Source of the DNA: Pontibacter vulgaris
Lineage (GTDB): Bacteria > Bacteroidota > Bacteroidia > Cytophagales > Hymenobacteraceae
Length of the DNA stretch: 64,000 nucleotides
Reading direction: 5' to 3'
Assembly: GCF_022758145.1 (NCBI RefSeq)
Contig: NZ_JAJVDH010000001.1
Location: 1-64,000, forward strand
Shown: positions 1-8,805 of the stretch, in pieces
Position numbering within the stretch: the stretch's first letter is position 1
Layout: each line of letters opens with the position of its first letter
Position numbers and translations under genes: made by a program
The notes under the pieces: generated by a model
What the model was told of the DNA's origin: nothing
What the model saw: the letters and a program-made list of their open reading frames with translations, nothing else
Databases searched by the model: none

Positions 1-31
1 CTTTATATATAATAGCGTAAGGTTCGCTTAT

Positions 32-1255
32 CTATAACACCTTGACCGCCTCCACGTAATCCTGCAGGTATTTATACTTTGTAGTTAGTTCACCGCTTCT
101 GGCTATAGTTGCTCTTTCCAGCATCCCTCCTTCGTCATTGTTAAATAGCTGCGGAAATACATAGTCTAGCAGGTTACGTCCGAAATCACGGGAGGCATTA
201 CGTGGCAATTCGCAAGGCAGGTTATCTACTGCCATAATAGTAATGTTGTCGCGGCGACTATAGGCTTGTTCCAGTTCTCCTGTTTGCGGGTTGTAATCGT
301 AGGCGGGCTCTATTATAGTAGAAGAGCGTTTGGTTGTAGGTATGGAGCCATCTACATCGCAGGTAATATCAGCAATTGTATCTATTTGAAAATCAGGTTG
401 GCGGGTATCTTCTTCTGTAAAAAGCTTTGGTGCACTAGGGTTCCAATAGGCACAGGCTAATAATAGATCTGTAACGCGGGTGAATTTGCGGAAAGTAGAC
501 TGGTATAGTTCAGGGTGCGTATAAAAATCAGGCGAGTCCCATACTTCTACATCCGGGCGGGTATTGTAATCTCCGGAATGCAACTGTGCATAAACAGGCT
601 CATTAAATTGCTTATATAAGTAATCAAAAACGCTTACTTTTCTGATACCCATTTTATCCAGCACCTCCATGGCCCCACCAGCTACCCTGCCACCACCTGT
701 AACGGCTATCTTTATAGGGGGAAGCTTTACCTTAAAATACTCTTCCTGCATGTCTTCCATTTCGTGGCACTGGTAAGCTGGCTTTAAATCGAACAGGTTC
801 CATTTTTTACCATAGGTAAGTATACCATTATAGGCACCAACTATACCGGCATACCTGCCGAAAGCCACTACACGCTGTCCTTTATTATCTGTCAGGGTTT
901 CGTAATCTATTAAAGTAATGTTCTTGTCAAGTATAGCCCGCAGGAGTTTAGCATTATGGGGCTGCTTTTTTATAGTATGTGAAAAGAAGAAGTATGTTTT
1001 GTTAGGTATAAGCTGATCAATCGGCACTTCTTTAACGCCCATCAGTACATCACACTGGCTCAGATCTTCCTGCATTGGTATATTAAGCTCCCGGTATTCG
1101 TCATCCTTAAAGCATCTTACCTCGCTGGGCTGTACTATTATCTCTGCACCCGGAAACTCCTGCATGGCTTCTATACACTTTTTTGGCGTTAGCGGCACAC
1201 GCTTATCTACCGGCACTTTTCCTTCCTTTATGATTCCGATCTTAACTTTACGCAT
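32..1255 (-). CDS. Saccharopine dehydrogenase / lysine-ketoglutarate reductase-like oxidoreductase (AlaDH/PNT fold)
   Basis: A 407-residue protein of the alanine dehydrogenase/PNT superfamily, closest in pattern to the lysine-2-oxoglutarate reductase half of eukaryotic AASS and to Lys1. Residues 5-130 form the N-terminal half, with the segment FFFSHTIKKQPHNAKLL, followed by VVAFGRYAGIVGAYNG. A dinucleotide-binding loop reads AVTGGGRVAGGAMEVL near residue 190. The family uses NAD(P)H with 2-oxo acids and amino acids, so a role in lysine or amino-acid catabolism in the cytoplasm is inferred. No saccharopine-cleaving partner lies beside it. It starts with ATG and is divergent from gcvP, sharing a 259 bp spacer. 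The family is clear but the exact substrate is not. Confidence 0.75.
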   Translation of the reverse strand: MRKVKIGIIKEGKVPVDKRVPLTPKKCIEAMQEFPGAEIIVQPSEVRCFKDDEYRELNIPMQEDLSQCDVLMGVKEVPIDQLIPNKTYFFFSHTIKKQPHNAKLLRAILDKNITLIDYETLTDNKGQRVVAFGRYAGIVGAYNGILTYGKKWNLFDLKPAYQCHEMEDMQEEYFKVKLPPIKIAVTGGGRVAGGAMEVLDKMGIRKVSVFDYLYKQFNEPVYAQLHSGDYNTRPDVEVWDSPDFYTHPELYQSTFRKFTRVTDLLLACAYWNPSAPKLFTEEDTRQPDFQIDTIADITCDVDGSIPTTKRSSTIIEPAYDYNPQTGELEQAYSRRDNITIMAVDNLPCELPRNASRDFGRNLLDYVFPQLFNNDEGGMLERATIARSGELTTKYKYLQDYVEAVKVL

Positions 1256-1428
1256 CTGTTTGTGTTCTTGAATTGTTATCGGTTAAAAAGTGTTAAGCAG
1301 TCTGCTAAGGGTTAAAGTATAAGCCCCCTGCGGCAGCGTTTAGATATAATCTACTTTTATATCTTAAGCATTGTAATAGAGCTCGAACTATTTAGCTTTT
1401 AAGCTTCAATATAATAAACATTTACTAT

Positions 1429-1436
1429 TACTTTTG
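1429..1436 (+). promoter_or_regulatory. Candidate -7 promoter element for gcvP
   Basis: TACTTTTG matches the Bacteroidota -7 consensus TAnnTTTG and lies 78 bp upstream of the gcvP start. No clear -33 TTTG was identified, so this is a candidate only. Confidence 0.4.
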
Positions 1437-1514
1437 TAAAAAATGAAAGGGTAGCAACACATCGCTCCTTTTAAGATTTTAAAATCCATAATTCCCAATC
1501 AATAGATCACTGCT

Positions 1515-4430
1515 ATGATATTTAAAACCAAACCTGCAGACGTGTTTAAGGAGCGCCACAACGGCCCTGACAAAGAACAGATGCAGGATATGCTTAAGAC
1601 CATCGGGGTAGACTCGCTGGATCAGCTGATTGAGGAGACCGTACCGGCCGCCATCCGACTTAAAAACCCATTAAACCTGCCAGCAGCTCTGACAGAGACT
1701 GAGTTCCTGAACCAGTTCTCGCAGATCGCGAAGCAGAACAAACTATATAAGTCGTATATCGGCTTAGGCTACAACGACACAATCATGCCTCCGGTTATAC
1801 TTCGTAATATTATGGAGAACCCGGGATGGTATACTGCCTATACTCCGTACCAGGCTGAGATTGCACAGGGCCGTTTGGAGGCTTTGATCAATTACCAGAC
1901 CATGGTAATGGACCTGACAGGTATGGAGATCGCCAATGCATCGTTGCTGGACGAAGGTACTGCAGCTGCCGAGGCGATGGGTATGTTCTTTGCAAACCGT
2001 AAAGGCGCCCGCAAAGCAGCCAACCGTTTCTTTGTATCGGAACTGGTGTTGCCACAAACTATAGATATCCTGCTTTCGCGTGCTATTCCGATCGGTATTG
2101 AACTGGTTATCGGTGATCACCGTGAAGTAGATTTCTCTGATGAAACATTATTTGGTGCGCTGGTGCAATACCCTGCTGCCGATGGTGCCATTTTTGACTA
2201 TACAGATTTCATAGCAAAAGCACACGAGCAGGAAATGTTCGTAGCTGTTGCTGCCGATATTCTTTCGCTTACTTTATTAACACCTCCGGGTGAGATGGGC
2301 GCTGATGCTGTAGTTGGAACTACCCAGCGTTTTGGTGTACCAATGGGCTTTGGTGGTCCGCATGCTGCTTACTTTGCTACAAAGGATTCTTTTAAGCGTG
2401 TTATCCCGGGCCGTATTATTGGTATTTCTGTAGATGCAGCTGGTAACAAGGCTTACCGCATGGCCCTGCAGACACGTGAGCAGCATATCCGCCGTGAGAA
2501 AGCTACTTCCAACATCTGTACTGCACAGGTATTATTAGCTGTTATTGCTGGTATGTATGCCGTTTATCATGGCCCACGTCGCCTGAAGTATATCGGCCTT
2601 AACACACACGCCTTAGCCCAGCAGTTAGAAGATGGCTTGAAAGCATTAGGCTTTGAGCAGCAGAACGAACAGTATTTCGATACGCTGAAAATTGCTGTAG
2701 AAAGCGCTGAGTTGAGAGATGCTATCCGTACTGAGGCTGAAGCGGCTGGTATCAACTTCCGTTATTTCGGTGAGAACAACATCGGTATCTCACTTCACCA
2801 GAACACAAACCTGGCAGATATTAAAGCTATAGTTGCTGTATTTGCGAAGGTGGCCGGTAAATCTGCGGACGTACTAACTATAGATGCGTTACCGGAAGAA
2901 ACTGAAGTAACCTGGGCTGATAGCCTGATCCGTAAGAGCGAGTACCTGACGCACGAAGTGTTTAACAAGCACCACTCTGAGCACGAGATCCTGCGCTACA
3001 TGAAGCACCTGGAGAACAAAGACATTTCTCTTGTTCACTCGATGATCTCCCTGGGTTCTTGTACTATGAAGCTGAATGCTACTGCTGAGATGATCCCGGT
3101 TACATGGCCAGAGATCGGGCAGTTGCACCCGTTTGCTCCAGCTGACCAGACAAAAGGTTATGCACAGATATTTAAAGACCTGGAAGCATGGCTTTGTGAG
3201 ATCACCCGTTTCGATGCAGTATCGCTGCAGCCTAACTCAGGTGCGCAGGGCGAGTACGCTGGCCTGATGGTTATCCGTGCTTACCATGAGTCACGCGGCG
3301 ATCATCACCGCACAGTTGCGCTTATTCCATCTTCTGCACACGGTACTAACCCAGCATCTGCGGTAATGGCCGGCATGAAAGTGGTGATTGTGAAGTGCGA
3401 TGAAAAAGGTAATATTGATGTTGCTGACCTGCGCGCGAAAGCTGAACAATATAAGAATGAGCTGTCTTGCTTAATGGTGACGTACCCATCTACACACGGT
3501 GTATATGAGGAGTCTATCATCGAGATCTGCCAGATCATACATGACAATGGTGGTCGTGTTTACATGGACGGTGCCAACATGAACGCTCAGGTTGGTTTAA
3601 CTTCGCCGGCGCACATCGGTGCCGATGTTTGCCACCTGAACCTGCACAAGACCTTCTGTATACCTCACGGTGGTGGTGGTCCTGGCATGGGTCCAATCGG
3701 TGTGGTAAAAGACCTGGCTCCGTTCCTGCCTGGTCACGCTGTGGTTGATTTGGGTCGTAAGGATGCGATCAACGCTATCTCGGCTGCGCCTTGGGGCTCT
3801 GCATCTATCCTGCCTATCTCTTATGCTTACATTGCCATGATGGGCGGCGAAGGTTTAACAGAGGCTACGAAGATTGCAATCCTGAATGCGAACTATATCA
3901 AGGCTCGCCTGGAGCAGCACTACCCTGTGCTTTACGTTGGCTCTAAAGGCCGTTGTGCACACGAGATGATCCTGGATTGCCGTGAGTTCAAGAAGTATGG
4001 CGTAGAGGTAGAAGATATCGCGAAGCGTTTAATGGACTATGGTTTCCATGCGCCGACTGTATCATTCCCGGTAGCTGGTACGCTGATGGTAGAGCCAACC
4101 GAGTCTGAAGCACAGGAAGAACTGGATAGATTCTGCGAAGTGATGATCTCGATACGAGAGGAGATTCGTGAGATTGAAGCCGGCAAAGCTGACCAGAAGA
4201 ATAACGTGCTGAAGAATGCGCCACATACGATGAAGGTTGTAATGGTAGAGAACTGGGAAAGACCTTACTCTCGTGAGAAAGCAGTATTCCCGATGGCTTA
4301 CCTGCGCGAAAACAAAGTATGGCCAACTGTTAGCCGCATCGACAGCGCTTACGGCGACCGTAACCTGGTTTGCTCTTGTGCTCCGATTGAAGCTTATAAT
4401 GAGCAGAGCCAGGAGATGACTGCAGTTTAA
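1515..4430 (+). CDS. gcvP: Glycine dehydrogenase (decarboxylating), P-protein
   Basis: The PLP-dependent P-protein of the glycine cleavage system decarboxylates glycine and transfers the aminomethyl group to lipoyl-H-protein. The 971-residue length matches the single-chain homodimeric form, with N-terminal (1-450) and C-terminal (480-940) aminotransferase-like halves. The PLP lysine lies in [20 protein letters not shown] near residue 710. [11 protein letters not shown] and the glycine-rich segment are typical. The T- and H-protein genes are not in the window, so the system is dispersed. The lipoate made by LipA at 14.6 kb is needed by H-protein. The coding sequence is nearly free of the TATACTT word common in its neighbours, which fits a highly expressed, codon-constrained gene. 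Confidence 0.98.
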   Translation: MIFKTKPADVFKERHNGPDKEQMQDMLKTIGVDSLDQLIEETVPAAIRLKNPLNLPAALTETEFLNQFSQIAKQNKLYKSYIGLGYNDTIMPPVILRNIMENPGWYTAYTPYQAEIAQGRLEALINYQTMVMDLTGMEIANASLLDEGTAAAEAMGMFFANRKGARKAANRFFVSELVLPQTIDILLSRAIPIGIELVIGDHREVDFSDETLFGALVQYPAADGAIFDYTDFIAKAHEQEMFVAVAADILSLTLLTPPGEMGADAVVGTTQRFGVPMGFGGPHAAYFATKDSFKRVIPGRIIGISVDAAGNKAYRMALQTREQHIRREKATSNICTAQVLLAVIAGMYAVYHGPRRLKYIGLNTHALAQQLEDGLKALGFEQQNEQYFDTLKIAVESAELRDAIRTEAEAAGINFRYFGENNIGISLHQNTNLADIKAIVAVFAKVAGKSADVLTIDALPEETEVTWADSLIRKSEYLTHEVFNKHHSEHEILRYMKHLENKDISLVHSMISLGSCTMKLNATAEMIPVTWPEIGQLHPFAPADQTKGYAQIFKDLEAWLCEITRFDAVSLQPNSGAQGEYAGLMVIRAYHESRGDHHRTVALIPSSAHGTNPASAVMAGMKVVIVKCDEKGNIDVADLRAKAEQYKNELSCLMVTYPSTHGVYEESIIEICQIIHDNGGRVYMDGANMNAQVGLTSPAHIGADVCHLNLHKTFCIPHGGGGPGMGPIGVVKDLAPFLPGHAVVDLGRKDAINAISAAPWGSASILPISYAYIAMMGGEGLTEATKIAILNANYIKARLEQHYPVLYVGSKGRCAHEMILDCREFKKYGVEVEDIAKRLMDYGFHAPTVSFPVAGTLMVEPTESEAQEELDRFCEVMISIREEIREIEAGKADQKNNVLKNAPHTMKVVMVENWERPYSREKAVFPMAYLRENKVWPTVSRIDSAYGDRNLVCSCAPIEAYNEQSQEMTAV

Positions 4431-4451
4431 AAACATCTTTTTAAATACAGA

Positions 4452-4484
4452 AAAGCCTGACGCAGCAATGTGTCAGGCTTTTTG
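4452..4484 (+). terminator. Rho-independent terminator of gcvP
   Basis: AAAGCCTGAC pairs with GTCAGGCTTT around a short loop and is followed by a T run, 20 bp after the gcvP stop. Confidence 0.85.
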
Positions 4485-4586
4485 CTTTTACTGCTTTTCA
4501 TACATCTTTTATACTTCAAAACTGTTTTTATCAACCTACCACCAATAGCGTATACTTTATACTTGCTGCCACTTAATGATAGAACC

Positions 4587-5165
4587 ATGAAAAGCTTCGA
4601 GATTAAAGGTATTAGCCTGCTTTTACTCCTGACAAGTATAGTAGGAATGATTAGCTGCCAGCCAACTATGAATGTGCAGAGCAGTTTCAACCGCTCAGCC
4701 GATTTTAAGCAGTACAAGACTTTTGCCTGGTATCCGGCAGAGGCAGCCAATAACCTCAGAACCGGCTACGATCCGGAAGTAGACCGACGTGTAAAAACAG
4801 CTGTGGAAGCAGCATTCGTAAAGAAAGGCATCTTACCTGATGCAGCTAACCCGGATATCTTGATCGCTTTTGATGTGGCACTAGAGGAAAAACAGGCAGA
4901 AAATGCAGATTTAGCACCTGGTTTTGGCTATGGGTATAGTTACTGGTATGGCTACCGGTTTAAGTATGATGTGAACGGCGTACCCAACTCCAAAAGTATA
5001 ACCCAATACCCGACGGGCACCTTAATCATCGATCTGGTAAACCCCAAAACAAATGAGCTGGTTTGGCGCGGTGTAGCAGAAGGAGAAATTGAAGCCGACC
5101 AGACAGACGAAAGAGATATCAGAGGTTCGGTAAGCAAAATACTCTCGCAGTACCCACCCAAATAA
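4587..5165 (+). CDS. DUF4136 domain lipoprotein (first copy)
   Basis: A predicted exported lipoprotein of 192 residues. I chose the ATG at 4587 because it gives a signal peptide ending in the lipobox-like GMISC; a longer frame from 4470 would overlap the gcvP terminator. The DUF4136 pattern is plain: an N-terminal segment with FNRSADFKQYKTFAWYP, a middle FGYGYSYWYGYR motif, and a C-terminal LIIDLVNPKTNELVWRG. The molecular role of DUF4136 is not known. The same arrangement recurs in the gene at 5738, so the two are tandem duplicates separated by a small secreted-protein gene. Confidence 0.85.
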   Translation: MKSFEIKGISLLLLLTSIVGMISCQPTMNVQSSFNRSADFKQYKTFAWYPAEAANNLRTGYDPEVDRRVKTAVEAAFVKKGILPDAANPDILIAFDVALEEKQAENADLAPGFGYGYSYWYGYRFKYDVNGVPNSKSITQYPTGTLIIDLVNPKTNELVWRGVAEGEIEADQTDERDIRGSVSKILSQYPPK

Positions 5166-5255
5166 ACCTCTATAACAACCCGGCATAACAAGCACTTTAA
5201 ACAGGTAAAATATACTTGTATTTAGAAAATATAGATTTCGCTATACATATTTTCT

Positions 5256-5263
5256 TACCTTTG
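5256..5263 (+). promoter_or_regulatory. Candidate -7 promoter element
   Basis: TACCTTTG matches the Bacteroidota TAnnTTTG -7 consensus 40 bp upstream of the 5304 start. A TTTC sits about 20 bp further upstream in the place of the -33 TTTG. Confidence 0.5.
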
Positions 5264-5303
5264 TACTGTTACAATTATTTATTGACTTTATTCTTTAATT
5301 GCC

Positions 5304-5669
5304 ATGAAGAAAGCAGCTGTATTACAACTTCTGGTAGCGTTTTGCCTGTTATGCTCTACTGCAAATGCGCAGGTAGTGCAGGCCGGTAATACCCCATTTA
5401 ATTACACTGCTGCTGCGAGAGTAGATGATACTAATAAAGAGAAAGCAACAAATGCTACAGCTGAAAGCAATGCTGCTATACCTCAGGTTACAAAACAACA
5501 CCTGAACCTGTTACCACAAGCTGACTTTATACCTGGCTCTAACAAAACCGCAGGCGAAATAGCTGAGACAAATAATAGCAATGGCAACACCAAATCAATG
5601 GCTGAAGAACTGGAAGCCTGGGTTGCCAACGAACTTATTCTGAAAAAGAGCCGCCGCAAGCTCCGTTAA
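5304..5669 (+). CDS. Small secreted protein of unknown function
   Basis: A 121-residue protein with a clear Sec signal peptide (residues 1-22, ending STANA before Q). The mature part is rich in Asn, Thr and Ala and is probably poorly ordered. The tail is basic (KKSRRKLR). I recognise no domain. It lies between two DUF4136 genes in the same orientation and has its own good promoter-like element upstream, so it may be transcribed independently. The function is unknown. Confidence 0.7.
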   Translation: MKKAAVLQLLVAFCLLCSTANAQVVQAGNTPFNYTAAARVDDTNKEKATNATAESNAAIPQVTKQHLNLLPQADFIPGSNKTAGEIAETNNSNGNTKSMAEELEAWVANELILKKSRRKLR

Positions 5670-5737
5670 TCCCTCTTCGTAATTCAGCTCTCGTTAACCT
5701 TGCCGCGTATAGTAGCTAATAAAAAGGCTACAACATT

Positions 5738-6346
5738 ATGGGAGCTTCTCTGAAAAGGCACGGCATTGGCGCCATTTATACTTTACTTTTCCTCCTTAAC
5801 CTTATTAGCTGCGCACCTGGTTCTGATGTGCAGGCATCTTTCGATCGGGCAACAGATTTCCAGCGGTTTCGCACCTTTGGCTGGTACCAAGCTACGCCTG
5901 CTGCCAATATTCAATCTGGCCAGGCAACTTATAGCACTGATATAGATAAACGGCTAAGACTAGCCATAGAAAGCGAACTGGTAAAGAAAGGCCTCGCGCC
6001 AGCCACATCAGACCCAGACCTGTTATTAGCTTACGACCTCAATATTGGCCAGCCTGCACAAGATATTCCGGCTGATGCATTTGCACCCGGCTTCGGCTAT
6101 GGGTATAGCTACTGGTATGGCTACCGCTATAATTATGATACAAGTCGCCTACCTGACTACCGTACGGTGGCTGCTTACCCTAAAGGCACTCTCATTATTG
6201 ATCTGATAGACCCGGATACAAACCAGCTGGTATGGCGCGGGTGGGTAACGGACGGAATAACAGAAACCAAAGCAGATAGCCGGGAAATAAACAGAGCAGT
6301 TGCAAGCATACTTTCAGGGTATCCGGTGGGTACGGCAGCCAGGTAA
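5738..6346 (+). CDS. DUF4136 domain lipoprotein (second copy)
   Basis: A 202-residue exported lipoprotein with signal peptide and lipobox NLISC at residues 22-26. It is closely parallel to the 4587 gene: FDRATDFQRFRTFGWYQ, FGYGYSYWYGYRYNYD and LIIDLIDPDTNQLVWRG occupy the same places. This indicates a tandem duplication. The short insert around residues 50-65 and the charged GQPAQDIPADA stretch differ from the first copy. The DUF4136 function is unknown. Confidence 0.85.
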   Translation: MGASLKRHGIGAIYTLLFLLNLISCAPGSDVQASFDRATDFQRFRTFGWYQATPAANIQSGQATYSTDIDKRLRLAIESELVKKGLAPATSDPDLLLAYDLNIGQPAQDIPADAFAPGFGYGYSYWYGYRYNYDTSRLPDYRTVAAYPKGTLIIDLIDPDTNQLVWRGWVTDGITETKADSREINRAVASILSGYPVGTAAR

Positions 6347-6358
6347 AAAGCATGAATG

Positions 6359-8644
6359 TTATAGTTTATACTTCAGAGTGAGGCCGCCGTAGTAATTCCG
6401 GTTAGGTGCCGGCTGAAAGTAGCGTCCGCCAAAAGCATTCAGGTCGTTGCCCAGGCTATACTTCTGATCTGTTATGTTATCTGCGCCGGCAAAAACTTCC
6501 AGCTCAAAATGCCTGGCTATACTTTTACGATAACCGGCACGGGCCGCAAGTATAAAGTAACTGTCAGCAAAAACGGTATTTTCATCGTTTAGTAGCGTTT
6601 TATCAACATAATTGGAGGTCAGGTTAAAGTATAAACCCGGTTTGGTATTAAGGTCGAGGCCAGCCGTAAGTGTATGCGGTGCCACGCCTGTAAGCTTATT
6701 GCCTGACAGATCTTCCTGATCTTTTTGATATTCTTTAAACCTGAAATGGCTGTAAGTATAGCTTGTCCATAGCTTGAGCAGTGTTAAAAGCTGGTCCTGA
6801 TTTTCCAGCAAAGTATAACCTAGTGCTGTTTCTATTCCTTTCTGTGCTGTAGAGCCTACATTCCGGAACACCGCCACGCCCAATGCATTCTGCCGGCTTA
6901 CAATCGTTTCGTTCAGGCGGAAGTAAAAGCCTACCACATCATAAGTAAACCTATTATTACTAGTGCTACCTCTTAGCCCAGCTTCATAATTTATCCCTTT
7001 TTCGGCTTCCAGGTCTTTATTCAGACTGCCATCCGATGGAAGCAATTCTTCCTCAGTGGGCGGCGAAAAACCGCTGCTGATGCTGACATGTGCCGACACC
7101 TGGTCAGTAAGCTTCTTCAGCAATGCTACCCGCGGCGATACTACGGCCTTAAAATCGCGGTTATACTTGTACTGCCCCGTAGCTGCCTGCTTTAATCTGG
7201 TAATGTTATACTTTGTATCATTCAGGCTGAGTGCCAGGGTAAGTATAAAATCAGCAGGAAGCTCAAGCTCGGCCTGGCCAAAAATAAAACCGGTTTTAGC
7301 AATTACTTCATCATCGGTGCGCAGGCTGTCGGGCGTGCCTGCATTGTTATTATAAGTGCGGGCTGCTTCAAACCCACGCTGAAATTCTGCACCAAAAGTA
7401 TAAACTGTAGGTATACTTCCTAAACTGGCAGAATGGGTAAAACTGGTACGGCCGCCATATTCCTGGTTTGCCACACGTTCATAATCTGTGTTAAAAGGAT
7501 TTTCGCGGAAGCGGTGCAAAGTATAAACTGAGGTAGTGTTGCGCCAGTTATCACTGAATTTGTATTCCTGCTTTAGCCCAACATTTATACTTTGCAGGTC
7601 GATGGATGCCTGTTGCCGCACGCTGCCAGACATACCGCCCCGCGCCTGACGCGGATTCTGATCGTATTGTTCTTTTGTAATTCCTCCCGGCAGCTCATAG
7701 TACAGATCGGTGTAAAGTATGTTTGCGGCTATGGTTTGCTTATCGGAAATATAAAACTCAGGCGATAAGAGAAGCACATGCCTGTCAAGAGCTGATTGCT
7801 CGCGGTAGCCATCATATTGCTGGCGGGCATACTGCACCAACACATTACTTTTACTGTTACCAGCTGTAGCAGTAGCGGTATACTTCCGGAAACCATACGA
7901 ACCTACTGTCGCTCCAACCTGCACCTGTTGTTTATCTGCCTCGGCACGTTTGGGTTCTAAAAGTATTGTGCCACCGGTACCTGCACCATAAATACTGGCA
8001 GTCGGCCCTTTCAGGATTTCCATACTTCCTATACTTGCCGCATCTATTAAATTAAGGGCAGTAGTGCCATTTGCCTCTGTTAGCGGCATGCCGTTAAAGT
8101 ATAGTTTTATGTTCCGGATGCCGTAAGGCGAGCGTAAGGTACTGCCACGAATTGAGAGGCGGTAACTGGCTGGTGCACGTTCGTCCATGCGTACGCCCGG
8201 CGCTGTATTCACGGCCCTTACCAAAGAGCTTTCATCAAACCTGCTGATCACATCGCTGCCAACTATACTTAGCGCGCCGGCTGTTTCCAGCAGCGGGCGG
8301 TTGCTCTGGTAACCTGTTACAACTACTTCCTGCAAAGCGGCAGCTGTTGGTTGCAGGTATACTTTAAGTTCAGGAGCTGAAACTGGTAGCGTTATAGTTT
8401 GCGTTTGGTAGCTCAGGTAGCTAAAGTATAAAACGGAGGCATCAGCTGTTATCAGCATAAAATCACCGCTTTTGCTGCTTATAGTTTGTTGCCCTGTGTT
8501 TGTGCTGATGGTTACGCCTTCGAGTGGTAATTTGCTTCTGGCATCAAGCACTTGCCCGGCTATACTTGTTTGTGCCCAGGAGTTAAAGGGCAAGGTACAA
8601 AGTATAAATACCGGAAGCAGATAGAGTAGTAAGGTTAATTTCAT
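6359..8644 (-). CDS. TonB-dependent outer-membrane receptor
   Basis: A 761-residue outer-membrane transporter. I chose the ATG at 8644 because it places a signal peptide (MKLTLLLYLLPVFILC, cleavage after NSWA) at the N-terminus; the upstream extension overlaps a terminator. Domains are a carboxypeptidase-regulatory-like beta-sandwich (about 25-105), a plug domain (about 115-225, with VVVTGYQ and ILKGPTASIYGAGTGG), then a 22-strand barrel ending in NYYGGLTLKYKL. The family imports siderophores, metal chelates or small ligands using TonB energy. FecA-like length suggests iron-siderophore uptake, but the substrate cannot be read from sequence and no SusD partner is present. The gene is very rich in the TATACTT/AAGTATA word. 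Confidence 0.92.
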   Translation of the reverse strand: MKLTLLLYLLPVFILCTLPFNSWAQTSIAGQVLDARSKLPLEGVTISTNTGQQTISSKSGDFMLITADASVLYFSYLSYQTQTITLPVSAPELKVYLQPTAAALQEVVVTGYQSNRPLLETAGALSIVGSDVISRFDESSLVRAVNTAPGVRMDERAPASYRLSIRGSTLRSPYGIRNIKLYFNGMPLTEANGTTALNLIDAASIGSMEILKGPTASIYGAGTGGTILLEPKRAEADKQQVQVGATVGSYGFRKYTATATAGNSKSNVLVQYARQQYDGYREQSALDRHVLLLSPEFYISDKQTIAANILYTDLYYELPGGITKEQYDQNPRQARGGMSGSVRQQASIDLQSINVGLKQEYKFSDNWRNTTSVYTLHRFRENPFNTDYERVANQEYGGRTSFTHSASLGSIPTVYTFGAEFQRGFEAARTYNNNAGTPDSLRTDDEVIAKTGFIFGQAELELPADFILTLALSLNDTKYNITRLKQAATGQYKYNRDFKAVVSPRVALLKKLTDQVSAHVSISSGFSPPTEEELLPSDGSLNKDLEAEKGINYEAGLRGSTSNNRFTYDVVGFYFRLNETIVSRQNALGVAVFRNVGSTAQKGIETALGYTLLENQDQLLTLLKLWTSYTYSHFRFKEYQKDQEDLSGNKLTGVAPHTLTAGLDLNTKPGLYFNLTSNYVDKTLLNDENTVFADSYFILAARAGYRKSIARHFELEVFAGADNITDQKYSLGNDLNAFGGRYFQPAPNRNYYGGLTLKYKL

Positions 8645-8734
8645 AGTTACCGAAGATAAGTAGCAAAACGTGCAGCTGCGGTTCTGGGTTAGTAATTTAG
8701 CCTTCTTAACTTTATTATAGCTGCCCCAGAAAGC

Positions 8735-8765
8735 AAAAAAGCTCCGACAGAAACTGCGGAGCCTT
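8735..8765 (-). terminator. Rho-independent terminator of the T9SS cassette
   Basis: On the minus strand GGCTCCG pairs with CGGAGC and runs into TTTTTT, 41 bp downstream of the OmpA-family gene stop. It separates that operon from the TonB receptor gene. Confidence 0.8.
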
Positions 8766-8805
8766 TCCAAACTATGAAAGCTAATGAGATATTTTTCAGT
8801 CAGTA

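Noticed and set aside
1256-1514. A glycine riboswitch in front of gcvP.
   Set aside because: The spacer is short, AT-rich and lacks the conserved glycine-aptamer pattern.
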